From Kitasatospora azatica KCTC 9699 (lineage in GTDB: Bacteria > Actinomycetota > Actinomycetes > Streptomycetales > Streptomycetaceae): a DNA stretch of 64,000 nucleotides. Made by a program: the position numbers and the translations under genes. The DNA is taken from NCBI RefSeq assembly GCF_000744785.1, contig NZ_JQMO01000003.1, positions 62,001 through 126,000 of the forward strand, read 5' to 3'. The notes beneath the pieces are model-generated. The model was not told the origin of the DNA, did no database searches, and worked only from the letters and a program-made list of their open reading frames with translations. Below, piece after piece: positions 1 to 7,155 of the stretch (position 1 is the first letter of the stretch; each line of letters opens with the position of its first letter).

Positions 1-24
1 GAAGGAGTCGGTGTGTTGAGGTAC

Positions 25-298
25 CTAGCTTGCCCCGGGAAAGCCATGGGTGGTGCGCGCGTCGGCCTGGGCGATGTGTTCGATCTCGACGCCGGTGAGG
101 GTGAAGCGGCGGAGCCGGCAGCCGACAGCCGGTGGAGCGCATCACGGGGGCGAGGTGGCAGGGGTCCATCTCCTCGATGAGGACGGTGGGCTGCTCGGTC
201 GGCGGGTTCTTGCGGCCGGTGATGGCCAGCGGCAGGCGGCTGTCGGTGTAGGGCAGCGGGGAGATCCGCCAGATCGGGAGCCGCAGACGGTGGATGGC
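25..298 (-). pseudogene. Remnant of a hypothetical protein (C-terminal part)
   Basis: On the minus strand an open frame reads through PLPYTDSRLPLAITGRKNPP and VLIEEMDPCHLAP, then slips frame near 130 and finishes as LTGVEIEHIAQADARTTHGF before a TAG stop at 25-27. The residue pattern looks like real protein rather than an antisense shadow, but no start codon is present and the frame is broken by what looks like a short duplication around 110-140. I do not recognise the family. It is the left-most of several unrelated gene pieces joined in the first 1.3 kb. Confidence 0.35.
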
Positions 299-339
299 CC
301 AGCTCGGCGACTACGCGAGCGCGCAGAACCACCTCCAAC

Positions 340-493
340 CACGCGCTCGACATCCACGGCCTCGACCGGCGCCGCACCCGCGCCATCGTCCTGGCCGACC
401 TCGGAACCGTCCGGCTCCGCCACGACGACGTGGACGACGCCATCGCCTCCTGGAACGACTTCCTCGACTGCGCGGACGGCATCCGCTCGATTA
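340..493 (+). pseudogene. TPR-type regulator fragment
   Basis: The frame starting at 340 translates to HALDIHGLDRRRTRAIVLAD followed by LGTVRLRHDDVDDAIASWND. This is typical of the C-terminal tetratricopeptide part of actinobacterial XRE-type regulators, where such helices follow an N-terminal HTH. Only about 50 residues survive. Both ends join unrelated sequence: a hypothetical tail on the left and an ABC permease in the opposite strand on the right near 500-530. It cannot be functional. Confidence 0.5.
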
Positions 494-529
494 AGACCGA
501 CCGGCAAAAAAATGGGGGCGGCGTCGCAG

Positions 530-890
530 GCCGATCTCCCGGCGGCGTTCGAGGACGGAGATGACCATGGTGTTGGCCACTCCGATGCCGCCGACGAGCA
601 GGGCGACTCCGGCGAGGCCGAGAAACAGGGCGGAGAAGTTGGCCTGCGCTGCCCGTTTCGCGGCCAGGGCGTCGGAGGGGCGGCTGACCTGCGCCATGCC
701 GGGCAGTTGGGGGTAGACCGTGGCGGGCAGGACGCTTCGGACTGCGTCGATCGCGTTCTCGCGGGCCTTGACGTAGATGACCGTGGGATGTCCGTCGAAG
801 TGCAGCTCGGTGCGTGCGGCGTCCAAGCCGACCAGAACGGACCGGTCGATGTCCGGGGACAGTGGTGTCGTGGCGAGGATGCCGATACGG
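530..890 (-). pseudogene. MacB/FtsX-type ABC transporter permease fragment
   Basis: Read on the minus strand, this piece gives IGILATTPLSPDIDRSVLVG and then a periplasmic segment ending in the transmembrane stretch FLGLAGVALLVGGIGVANTM and VISVLERRREIGLRR. That GGIGVANTM...ERRREIG(L/I)RRA signature is the start of the FtsX domain in MacB/LolE-type exporters. The frame is cut at about 530, straight after GLRR, and at about 890, where an IS4 transposase begins on the other strand. The remaining three transmembrane helices, the N-terminus and the ATPase partner are all missing. Confidence 0.7.
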
Positions 891-1295
891 GTGGGCGTCT
901 ACTTCGTCCTGGCCCTGGCACTTTTCCCCGGTCTGGGCTTCGCGCGGGTGTGGGACGAGCTCATCGCCGGACTGCCGGGGCATCTGCGCCTGCACCCCTC
1001 GGCACGCGCCCTGGGGGAACTGCGCCGACGCCTGGGACCGACCCCGTTCCGGGATCTCTTCGAGGTGCTGGCGGGGCCGCTGGCCTCGCTGCACACTTCT
1101 GGAGTCCGCTACCGGCACTGGCGAACCGTGGCCTTCGACGGTTGCAGTCCGGTCCGGGTCCCCGACCAGCCCTGCTTGCGGGCATGGCTGGGCAAAACCC
1201 GCAATCAGCAGGGAGACGCCGGCTATCCCGCGATGCGGCTGACGGCGCTGTGCGAGACAGGGACCCGCGGGCTGCTCGCGGCGCACTTCGGACTC
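886..1295 (+). mobile_element. IS4-family transposase N-terminal fragment
   Basis: The translation RVGVYFVLALALFPGLGFARV continues through LGPTPFRDLFEVLAGPLASL and VAFDGCSPVRVPD. This matches the N-terminal part of the IS4-type transposase found again at 11.5-12.6 kb, where the same blocks read RVGVYFLLAMCLFPEVGYR and VSFDGCSSIKLPE. Homology stops near 1295, before most of the DDE catalytic core, and the 5' end abuts the ABC permease fragment at about 886-890. It is a dead remnant. Confidence 0.7.
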
Positions 1296-1366
1296 TGCAG
1301 GTGCTGGTGGCCCAGAGTCGTCTGATTTCATTGCACGATAAGGGAATCAGATGTTCTGTGACGTCG

Positions 1367-1413
1367 GTGACCCAGGCGCGATTCGAACACACGACACGCG
1401 CTTCAGGAGAGGT
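1367..1413 (-). other. 3' half of a tRNA-Arg(CCU), probable attachment-site scar
   Basis: The reverse complement reads CCTCTCCTGAAGCGCGTG, then a T-arm with loop TTCGAAT, and ends in GCCTGGGTCACC. This fits the anticodon loop (CCU), variable region, T-arm and 3' acceptor strand of a tRNA-Arg. No matching 5' half (D-arm, 5' acceptor strand) lies upstream on that strand. A 3' half of a tRNA is what remains at the far end of an element that integrated into a tRNA gene. The anticodon assignment rests on alignment by eye. Confidence 0.55.
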
Positions 1414-1724
1414 CGAATCCATCCGGATCGACGAGCCCCCTGGCCTGCGGCGGAGCGCCGCAGGTCGGCCCGACCGAGCAAACTTGGCCGCGTATGTGCC
1501 GTAGACCTGTGCCGGAGCTCGACGGAGCGCGGTCCGCCGCCCTGGCACCGTGACGCCCCCGTCGCGCCGCTCTGGCGTTGCGATGGGGGCGCCGACTCAC
1601 ATCTTTGAGGCAGTGAGGGTTTCGGGGGGCTTGCCAGGCCGGGCGCGCGAGCACCCGACCATCAGGCGCCTTGGCGCAAGCGAGCGGGCGGGCGGTCTGG
1701 CACTCGCGTAGGGCCCCACGGGTT
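1414..1724. other. Intergenic stretch, no gene seen
   Basis: I see no convincing coding frame, RNA or repeat here. The stretch lies between the tRNA-Arg half and the stop codon of the secreted orphan, and its base composition is ordinary for the window. Confidence 0.4.
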
Positions 1725-2297
1725 TTACTGTTTCACCGTCCTGGCCCCAGCTTCACCTGCAGCGGCGACCTCAGCCTTCAATATTTCCAGCGCATCCCTG
1801 TCCAGGCTGATAGCGGCCAGATGTTGTGAGACGTATTGGCTAAGCTCAAAAATTTCGCGCACGAGCCACTCTGCACGCGAGCCGGAGGGATGGTTGTCCA
1901 GCTCCGCCTGGTATTGGTTGATATCCTTTTGCTGAATTGCGACGAGAATTTCGGTGTTGCTTATATGGTCTTGGAGCGCCTTCCATTTTGCCCATGCATT
2001 AATGCCAGCCTGATTGAGTGCAACTATGCTATTCACTTTAGGCATAACGCCCGCAAGATTTCCGCCTGCCTTCCTGGTATTCGCCCACAATACAGCAGCT
2101 ATACCTACGAAGGCTGCGACCACGTATTCCTCGAATACAAACCGCTTGTCCAGCTTGGCTCTCGACTGGGTCTCTGCCTTCGCCTCAGTCCGCGCCTGAG
2201 CAGCGTTGGCGGTGACTGACGAACCGGCGACCAGGATCGCGAATGCGGTAGCAACCGCCACTATCAGGCGCTTCATGGTCGCGCTCCTTCGTTTCAT
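1725..2297 (-). CDS. Small secreted or membrane-anchored protein of unknown function
   Basis: A typical Sec signal peptide (lysine/arginine-rich start, core LIVAVATAFAILVAGSSVTA, AxA-like site near NAAQA) precedes about 150 residues. These contain a second hydrophobic stretch (YVVAAFVGIAAVLWANTR) and a helical, glutamine- and isoleucine-rich C-terminus (LVAIQQKDINQYQAELDN). Two start codons lie 21 bases apart in the same frame, 2297 and 2276, each with its own AAGGAG-like ribosome binding site, so either could be used. I chose the longer form. The gene has more A and T than its neighbours and sits between IS scars, which suggests recent acquisition. I do not recognise the family. Confidence 0.65.
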   Translation of the reverse strand: MKRRSATMKRLIVAVATAFAILVAGSSVTANAAQARTEAKAETQSRAKLDKRFVFEEYVVAAFVGIAAVLWANTRKAGGNLAGVMPKVNSIVALNQAGINAWAKWKALQDHISNTEILVAIQQKDINQYQAELDNHPSGSRAEWLVREIFELSQYVSQHLAAISLDRDALEILKAEVAAAGEAGARTVKQ

Positions 2298-2728
2298 GGT
2301 GGCTCCTTCGTTTCGTTGAGCTGACTCGTTCCCGTCACCCGGAAAACCAGTGATCAGGCATGCCGTACTCTTGAAGCCGATCACGCGGTGGCCGCCGCCA
2401 TGTCCACGACACACCGCTATTCAGCCGCACTTTGCCGTGGGCTCCGGATACAAGAGCGCGGCCGCTGGGACATTCATCCGGTTGCACGGCCAAAAATGCA
2501 ATGCACCGGCCGTCGCCCAAATGACTTGTCGAAGCGAAATCTGTGCCCCTTACCGGCAATGCAACTGTACGATCCGCAGCCTGAGTCTGAACAGTGAAGG
2601 TTTGAGATCTTGCTGCAAAGTCACTAATATTGCGGTCCTCGGTGTGCGATCTCTCGGTATGGTGGCGGTAGGGGTGAGTGCAACGTCGCTTCCGTTGATT
2701 GATCTTGGTGGGGTAGGGTCTCGTGCTT
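2298..2728. other. Upstream region of the secreted orphan, no gene seen
   Basis: No convincing gene is visible. The part next to 2298 should hold the promoter of the minus-strand orphan. The part near 2600-2728 is relatively AT-rich and leads directly into an IS4 transposase start, so it may include the left end of that element. Confidence 0.35.
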
Positions 2729-3090
2729 GTGGCGCGTGATCACATAGCCGGGGACATCTTCCCGGAGCGGGTCCGGATGGGCTGCTGACCAGGACGTTCA
2801 CGCCGGAGCTGGTGCATCAGGCGGTCGAGGGGACCGGGGCGTGGGAGGAGCGCACGAAGGCGCTGCCGAGCACGCTGATGGTGTACTTCACGCTGGTGAT
2901 GTGGCTGTTCACCGGGCATGGCTACGGCGGGTGCTGCGCGAGCTGCTGGAGAACGTCCCGCGGCGGGCGGGTGAGAAGTGGACGCGTCCGGCCCGGACCG
3001 GCTCGGTCACCAAGGCGCGTGCCCGGCTCGGGGCGGCGCCGCTGCGCTGGCTGTTCGACCAGGTCGCCGGGGTGGCTGAGTCGGGGCGCC
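2729..3090 (+). mobile_element. IS4-family transposase N-terminal fragment with two frameshifts
   Basis: A GTG at 2729 begins VARDHIAGDIFPERVRM. One frame change near 2780 leads to LLTRTFTPELVHQAVEGTG and LMVYFTLVMWLFTGHGYGG. A second change near 2935 leads to VLRELLENVPRRAGEKW and ARARLGAAPLRWLFDQVAGV. The order and spacing are those of the N-terminal domain of IS4-type transposases of actinomycetes. The frame then runs into the tail of a second IS4 transposase in the opposite orientation. The element is inactive. Confidence 0.7.
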
Positions 3091-3235
3091 GCGGGGGCAT
3101 CTGCGCGGCGAGCACGGCACCGCCGATGGTGCCGGGAGCGGTGGGACCGATCTCGCAGCCGTCGATGCCGGAGGCGGTGGTCACCTGGTTGCGGGCGCTT
3201 TCCAGGGCGACGGTGAAGCAGGCCAGCGGCACCTT
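3075..3235 (-). mobile_element. IS4-family transposase C-terminal fragment, opposite strand
   Basis: On the minus strand the frame gives LACFTVALESARNQVTTASG, then GTIGGAVLAAQMPPRRPD. This resembles the C-terminal tail of IS4-type transposases (FTVALxxARDQV...GxIGxAVLAALLPxRRxR). It abuts, tail to broken end, the plus-strand N-terminal piece at 2729-3090. Two copies in opposite orientation therefore recombined or were inserted and deleted here. Confidence 0.5.
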
Positions 3236-3250
3236 TCTGCTACCGGGCCG

Positions 3251-3400
3251 TCAGATCACCCAATTCCGCTGAATACCCAGGGCCAGCATGACCTTCAGCG
3301 TGCCCGCCAGGGGCGGTGACGCCGAGCCGCGCAGGATTCCGGTGCCGCGTGCGAGGACCGCCTCGACGGTCAGGAATTCGATCTCGAGCAGCGCGCGCAC
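3251..3400 (-). CDS. 49-residue protein translationally coupled to the AbiTii-like gene
   Basis: The stop codon of the upstream gene and a GTG start overlap as TAGTG at 3398-3402, the usual arrangement for translational coupling. The frame encodes 49 residues with two short hydrophobic parts (ALLEIEFLTVEAVLARGTG and LAGTLKVMLALGIQRNWVI). I do not recognise it. It could be a small partner of the upstream protein or the remains of a larger gene cut by the IS scar ending near 3240. Confidence 0.35.
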   Translation of the reverse strand: MRALLEIEFLTVEAVLARGTGILRGSASPPLAGTLKVMLALGIQRNWVI

Positions 3401-3888
3401 TACGTGAAGGCCCGGTGGGTCGTGCGCTCAATGATCTCCAGGTCTAGCTCGCGCCGCAGTTCCAGCTGGTACTTCGGCCACGGCTTGTCCGCGGTCGCGC
3501 TCGCGAGCTCAAGGCCCGCGGCATGTCTGATGACGAAGTCGATTGACCCGCCGACCAGCTGACCATCACCGAATATGTCCTGAAGGGGTTCCTCGACCTT
3601 GGAAGGCGTGCGCTCCTTGAGCCACTCTTCGCCGATCTGAGACCGCCACACATCGACGCCGATCCCGTCGAGCTGCTCGGTCTTGAGGATCTCGAAAGCC
3701 TCAGTCCTGCGCCACACCGTCGATCCGCCGTGCGGGCGCAGGTCGAGCTGGAACATCTGCGCCCAGTTGATGTCACCCCGTAGGCGCGCGATCCGCTGTG
3801 CGCGCCGGAGGCTGGCCGCGAGGGGAACGGACTCAAACTCGTCCAGTGCCTGGCGGGTTAGCTCCATCAGATGCTCGATGCTCGTCAA
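3400..3888 (-). CDS. AbiTii-like domain protein, possible phage-defence factor
   Basis: A TTG start at 3888 is chosen because GAGGAG lies six bases upstream; the frame extends further but without a better site. The 162-residue protein opens with helices SIEHLMELTRQALDEFESVP and LAASLRRAQRIARLRGDINW, followed by a polar stretch and FQLDLRPHGGSTVWR. The pattern of short helices, a run such as VPLAASLRRAQRIAR, then a W..MFQLDL element resembles the AbiTii abortive-infection domain, in which (ISL)LxxALxLAxxL is followed by WV(N)xELxGY. The C-terminal 80 residues are not assigned. The downstream mini-ORF overlaps its stop codon. Assignment is by pattern only, so function in defence is an inference. 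Confidence 0.45.
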   Translation of the reverse strand: MTSIEHLMELTRQALDEFESVPLAASLRRAQRIARLRGDINWAQMFQLDLRPHGGSTVWRRTEAFEILKTEQLDGIGVDVWRSQIGEEWLKERTPSKVEEPLQDIFGDGQLVGGSIDFVIRHAAGLELASATADKPWPKYQLELRRELDLEIIERTTHRAFT

Positions 3889-4003
3889 TGCCGTCTCCTC
3901 GGGCCGATCGGCCCGTACTCGCGGCTGAGGGCCGCTCCGGGCCGTTGGCCCCAGCGTAAATGTGTCCGAAGACAGCACCGACACATCGATCTCACCTACG
4001 GTT

Positions 4004-4146
4004 GAGCTGGGCACCTACGCCGCACGCCACGAGATCGGCGTCGACGGCCCGCTGCGCGAGTTCTACCTGTGCAGCCCCTCGAGGTGGCCGGCGAGGACGA
4101 TCTGGTCACCGAGGTCGGCTGGCCCATCTTCCGCTCCAACGGCTAG
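4004..4146 (+). pseudogene. MerR-family regulator C-terminal (GyrI-like) fragment
   Basis: The frame ELGTYAARHEIGVDGPLREF, then after a one-base slip near 4078 EVAGEDDLVTEVGWPIFRSN and a TAG stop, matches the end of MerR regulators with a GyrI-like ligand-binding domain (xxLGxYVAEHxLxVDGPIREYYL...TEVxWPVF). The DNA-binding N-terminus is missing. It lies just before the sigma-factor gene and may once have been its neighbour. Confidence 0.55.
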
Positions 4147-4208
4147 CCCGGAGTCCGCCCAGGTGGACGCCACCGATGAGTTTTGGCCCTCCCGTGCGTC
4201 ATACCTAC

Positions 4209-5249
4209 ATGGACGGATCGATGGTGAACGCCGCGCGCGCCGGCGACCAGGGCGCTTTCACTCGGCTCGCCGAGCCGTACCGTCATGAGCTACAGGTGCA
4301 CTGCTACCGGATGCTCGGCTCGGTCGAGGACGCCGAGGACGCCGTGCAGGAGACGTACCTGCGGGCCTGGGCCCGGCTGGACAGCTACGCCGGGCGCGCC
4401 CCCTTCCGGGCCTGGCTGTACGGGATCGCGACCCACGCGTGCCTTGACGCGCTGCGGCGGCGCAGGGCGCGGGTCTGGTCGACGGACGTGTCCGCGCCGG
4501 CCGACCCGCGCGACGCGCCGGCGCCGCCCTTGGACGTGCCCTGGCTTCAGCCCTATCCCGACCGGTTGTTGGAGGCGCCGGCGTCGCCGGACACGGAGCC
4601 GGAAGCGGTCGTCACCGCCAAGGAGACGATCGAGCTGGCCTTCCTCGCTGCCATCCAGCAGCTGCCGGCCCGTCAGCGCGCCGTGCTCATCCTGCGCGAC
4701 GTGCTCGACTGGTCGGCCAAGTCCACTGCGGCCAGCATGGAGATGAGCCAGGCAGCGGTGAACAGCGCGCTGCAGCGCGCGCACGCGACGCTCGCCGAGC
4801 ATCTGCCGCCGGACCGCGCCGCCTGGACCTCCGCCCCCAATGCCGACGAGAGGGCACTGCTGGGGCAGCTGATCGCGGCCTGGGAGCAGGCCGACACCGC
4901 CGCGCTGGTCGGGCTGCTGCGCGCGGACGCACGGTTCGTGATGCCGCCGCGGCCGACGTGGTTCGCCGGGCGGGACGACATCGCGGTGTTCCTGCGCGAC
5001 CACGTGTTCGACGAGCTGGGCACGGACTGGCTGCTGCTGCCGACGGCGGCGAACCGCCAGCCCGCCTTCGCGATGTACCGGCGTGCGCCCGGGAAGCCGC
5101 TGCACGAGCGGTTCGGGATCGGGGTGCTCCGGGTCCAGGACGGCGCGGTCGCCGAGATCGCGACCTTCCTCCAGCCGCAGGTGTTCGCCTCCTTCGCGCT
5201 GCCCACGGCGCTGCGACGCAAGGCCGATGGCAGCGTGGAGGCCGGGTGA
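4209..5249 (+). CDS. ECF RNA polymerase sigma factor with SnoaL-like C-terminal domain
   Basis: This 346-residue protein has sigma region 2 (HCYRMLGSVEDAEDAVQETY, then RAPFRAWLYGIATHACLDAL, about residues 28-85) and region 4 (LPARQRAVLILRDVLDWSAK with the helix-turn-helix TAASMEMSQAAVNSALQRAH, about 145-195). A 130-residue SnoaL/NTF2-like extension follows (LLRADARFVMPPRPTWFAGR to IGVLRVQDGAVAEIATF). ECF factors with such a tail often lack a classical anti-sigma factor and use the tail for control. ATG 4209 is chosen; 4221 is an alternative and neither has a strong ribosome binding site. Its stop overlaps the start of the next gene (TGATG), so the two are probably co-translated. Confidence 0.9.
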   Translation: MDGSMVNAARAGDQGAFTRLAEPYRHELQVHCYRMLGSVEDAEDAVQETYLRAWARLDSYAGRAPFRAWLYGIATHACLDALRRRRARVWSTDVSAPADPRDAPAPPLDVPWLQPYPDRLLEAPASPDTEPEAVVTAKETIELAFLAAIQQLPARQRAVLILRDVLDWSAKSTAASMEMSQAAVNSALQRAHATLAEHLPPDRAAWTSAPNADERALLGQLIAAWEQADTAALVGLLRADARFVMPPRPTWFAGRDDIAVFLRDHVFDELGTDWLLLPTAANRQPAFAMYRRAPGKPLHERFGIGVLRVQDGAVAEIATFLQPQVFASFALPTALRRKADGSVEAG

Positions 5250-5533
5250 TGGACGGCGAGGAGCAGCTCTCCTTCCTCGGCACACGCTGCCCGGGAGGCT
5301 TCAGGCTGCGCACGAGGGTCCTGGAACCCGGGGAGGAACTGCCGTTCCGGTCCGCCGACTGGGAGGACGCGCTCGTCGTGGTCGAGATCGGCGAGCTGGA
5401 GATCGAGTGCCGCAGCGGCGCGTCGGCGGGCTTCCAGCAGGGGGCGGTTCTGGAGTTCGCCGGGCTGACACCGCGATGCCTGCGCAATCCCGGCGACGGG
5501 CCGCTCGTTCTCACTGCCCTGTCGCGAGCCTGA
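5249..5533 (+). CDS. Small cupin-like protein coupled to the sigma factor
   Basis: The ATG shares bases with the stop codon of the sigma gene. The 94-residue product contains RVLEPGEELPFRSADWEDAL, VVVEIGELEIECRSGASAGF and GAVLEFAGLTPRCLRNPGDG. This is the beta-strand and glycine pattern of a single cupin barrel (GE...G...GxL.F...), without the histidines usually needed to bind metal. The coupling suggests that it works with, or modulates, the sigma factor. The exact function is unknown. Confidence 0.75.
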   Translation: MDGEEQLSFLGTRCPGGFRLRTRVLEPGEELPFRSADWEDALVVVEIGELEIECRSGASAGFQQGAVLEFAGLTPRCLRNPGDGPLVLTALSRA

Positions 5534-5619
5534 TCCTGGCCGGGCCGGCGGCGGAGCGATGAATGACGGGCCGCCGTCGCGTCACACAAGTGACCATGTT
5601 TCCGGGACTGAGGATCCCC

Positions 5620-7140
5620 ATGAACACCACGACGCCCATCCACCGCTGGCGGGCCTTCGCCGTGCTCGCCGTTGCCTTCTTCATGACGATCGTCGACCTG
5701 ACCATCGTCAACGTCGCACTCCCCACCATCGGGCGCGACCTGCGCTTCTCCGAATCGAGCCTGCAGTGGGTGGTGACCGCCTACGGCCTGGCCTTCGGCG
5801 GCCTGCTGCTGCTCGGCGGCCGGTCCGCCGACCTGCTCGGCCGCCGCCGGATCTTCCTGCTCGGGCTGGCCGTCTTCACCGGCGCCTCGCTGGGCTGCGG
5901 CCTGGCCCGCAGCGACACCTTCCTGATCGTCATGCGGGGCGTGCAGGGAACCGGCGCGGCGATCGTCCTGCCGGCCGCGCTGTCGATCGTGATGACGATG
6001 TTCCCGGAAGGGGCGGAGCGCAACAAGGCGCTCGGCCTCTGGGGCGGCCTGGGGGCCGGCGGCGCCACCGTCGGGCTGCTCACCGGCGGCCTGCTCACCC
6101 GGTACGCCGGCTGGGAGTACATCTTCTTCCTCAACGTCCCGGTCGGCCTGGCGGCGCTGGCGCTGGCCCCCCGGATCGTCCCGGAGAGCCGGCTCCAGAC
6201 CGACCGCCGCAGCTACGACCCGCTCGGCGCCCTGACCGTGACCGGCGGCCTACTGCTGCTCGTCTACGCCATCTCGACCGCGCCGCAGGACGGCTGGGCG
6301 ACCCCGAAGACGATCGGCTCGCTCGTCGCCTCCGGGGTGCTGCTGGCCTCCTTCGTCCTGGTCGAGGCGCGGGCCCAGGCGCCGCTGCTCCCGCTGCGGC
6401 TGCTGCGGTCGCGGCCGGTCGCCGGTGCGAACACGGTCGGGCTGCTGCTCGGTGGCGGCTTCTTCGCGTTCATCTTCATCGGGACGCTCTACATGCAGCA
6501 GGTCCTGCACTATTCGGCGCTGATGGCCGGGACGGCGTGGCTGGCGGCCTCGCTGACCTCGGTGGCGCTTGCCGGGCCGTCGCAGGTGCTGGTGACGCGT
6601 ATCGGGGCGGGCCCGGTGATGACCGTGGGCATGGGCCTGATCGCCGGCGGGACGGCCTGGGCGACCGCTGCAGGGGTGCACGGGAGCTTCTGGGCCGACC
6701 TCGCCGGGCCGTTCTTCGTGGCCGGCGCCGGGACCGCGTTCACCTTCATCCCGATCTCGATCGCCGGCCTGACCGGGGTCGCCGAGCGGGACGCCGGGCT
6801 CGCTTCGGGCCTGCTCAACACCACTCAGCAGCTCGGCGGGGCGATCGGCGTCGCCATCGCGTCCACGGTCGCCGCCAGCCACACCGCAACGCTGGCCGCA
6901 ACGGGCCAATCGGCTGCGGCGGCGCTCACCGGCGGGTTCCGGGCGGCGTTCTGGGTGTGCACCGTGATCGCCGCGCTGGCCGTCCCGGTCGGCCTTCTCA
7001 TCCCGCGCCGGACGCAGGCGCCGCCCGAGCCGGTCACCCCGGCCGACGCGGCGGCCGTCAAGGCCGCGGCGGGCCGACCGCCGGAGTTCAACACATCGAC
7101 CAGGAGGATTCCCAATGATGTTGTCAAGCCGGAGTGGTGA
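5620..7140 (+). CDS. MFS drug exporter, DHA2 (14-TM) family
   Basis: The 506-residue protein has the MFS N-terminal motif VAFFMTIVDLTIVNVALPTI, the motif-A region GGRSADLLGRRRIFLLGLAV, and the antiporter motif-C region LWGGLGAGGATVGLLTGGLL, with about 14 hydrophobic segments. DHA2 members export drugs by proton antiport. ATG 5620 lies after CTGAGGATCCCC and starts just before the first charged and hydrophobic segment. The last residues (about NDVVKPEW) lie past position 7117 and come from the adjacent IS110 element, so the natural C-terminus has been replaced. It is followed, beyond the IS, by the SDR gene, and is probably co-regulated with the sigma factor. Confidence 0.88.
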   Translation: MNTTTPIHRWRAFAVLAVAFFMTIVDLTIVNVALPTIGRDLRFSESSLQWVVTAYGLAFGGLLLLGGRSADLLGRRRIFLLGLAVFTGASLGCGLARSDTFLIVMRGVQGTGAAIVLPAALSIVMTMFPEGAERNKALGLWGGLGAGGATVGLLTGGLLTRYAGWEYIFFLNVPVGLAALALAPRIVPESRLQTDRRSYDPLGALTVTGGLLLLVYAISTAPQDGWATPKTIGSLVASGVLLASFVLVEARAQAPLLPLRLLRSRPVAGANTVGLLLGGGFFAFIFIGTLYMQQVLHYSALMAGTAWLAASLTSVALAGPSQVLVTRIGAGPVMTVGMGLIAGGTAWATAAGVHGSFWADLAGPFFVAGAGTAFTFIPISIAGLTGVAERDAGLASGLLNTTQQLGGAIGVAIASTVAASHTATLAATGQSAAAALTGGFRAAFWVCTVIAALAVPVGLLIPRRTQAPPEPVTPADAAAVKAAAGRPPEFNTSTRRIPNDVVKPEW

Positions 7141-7155
7141 CTCCAGGTGACTGCA

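Noticed and set aside
1351..1608. Small plus-strand ORF starting with GDPGAIRTHDTRFRRG
   Set aside because: This peptide is the well-known translation of the complement of a tRNA 3' half and is not a protein.
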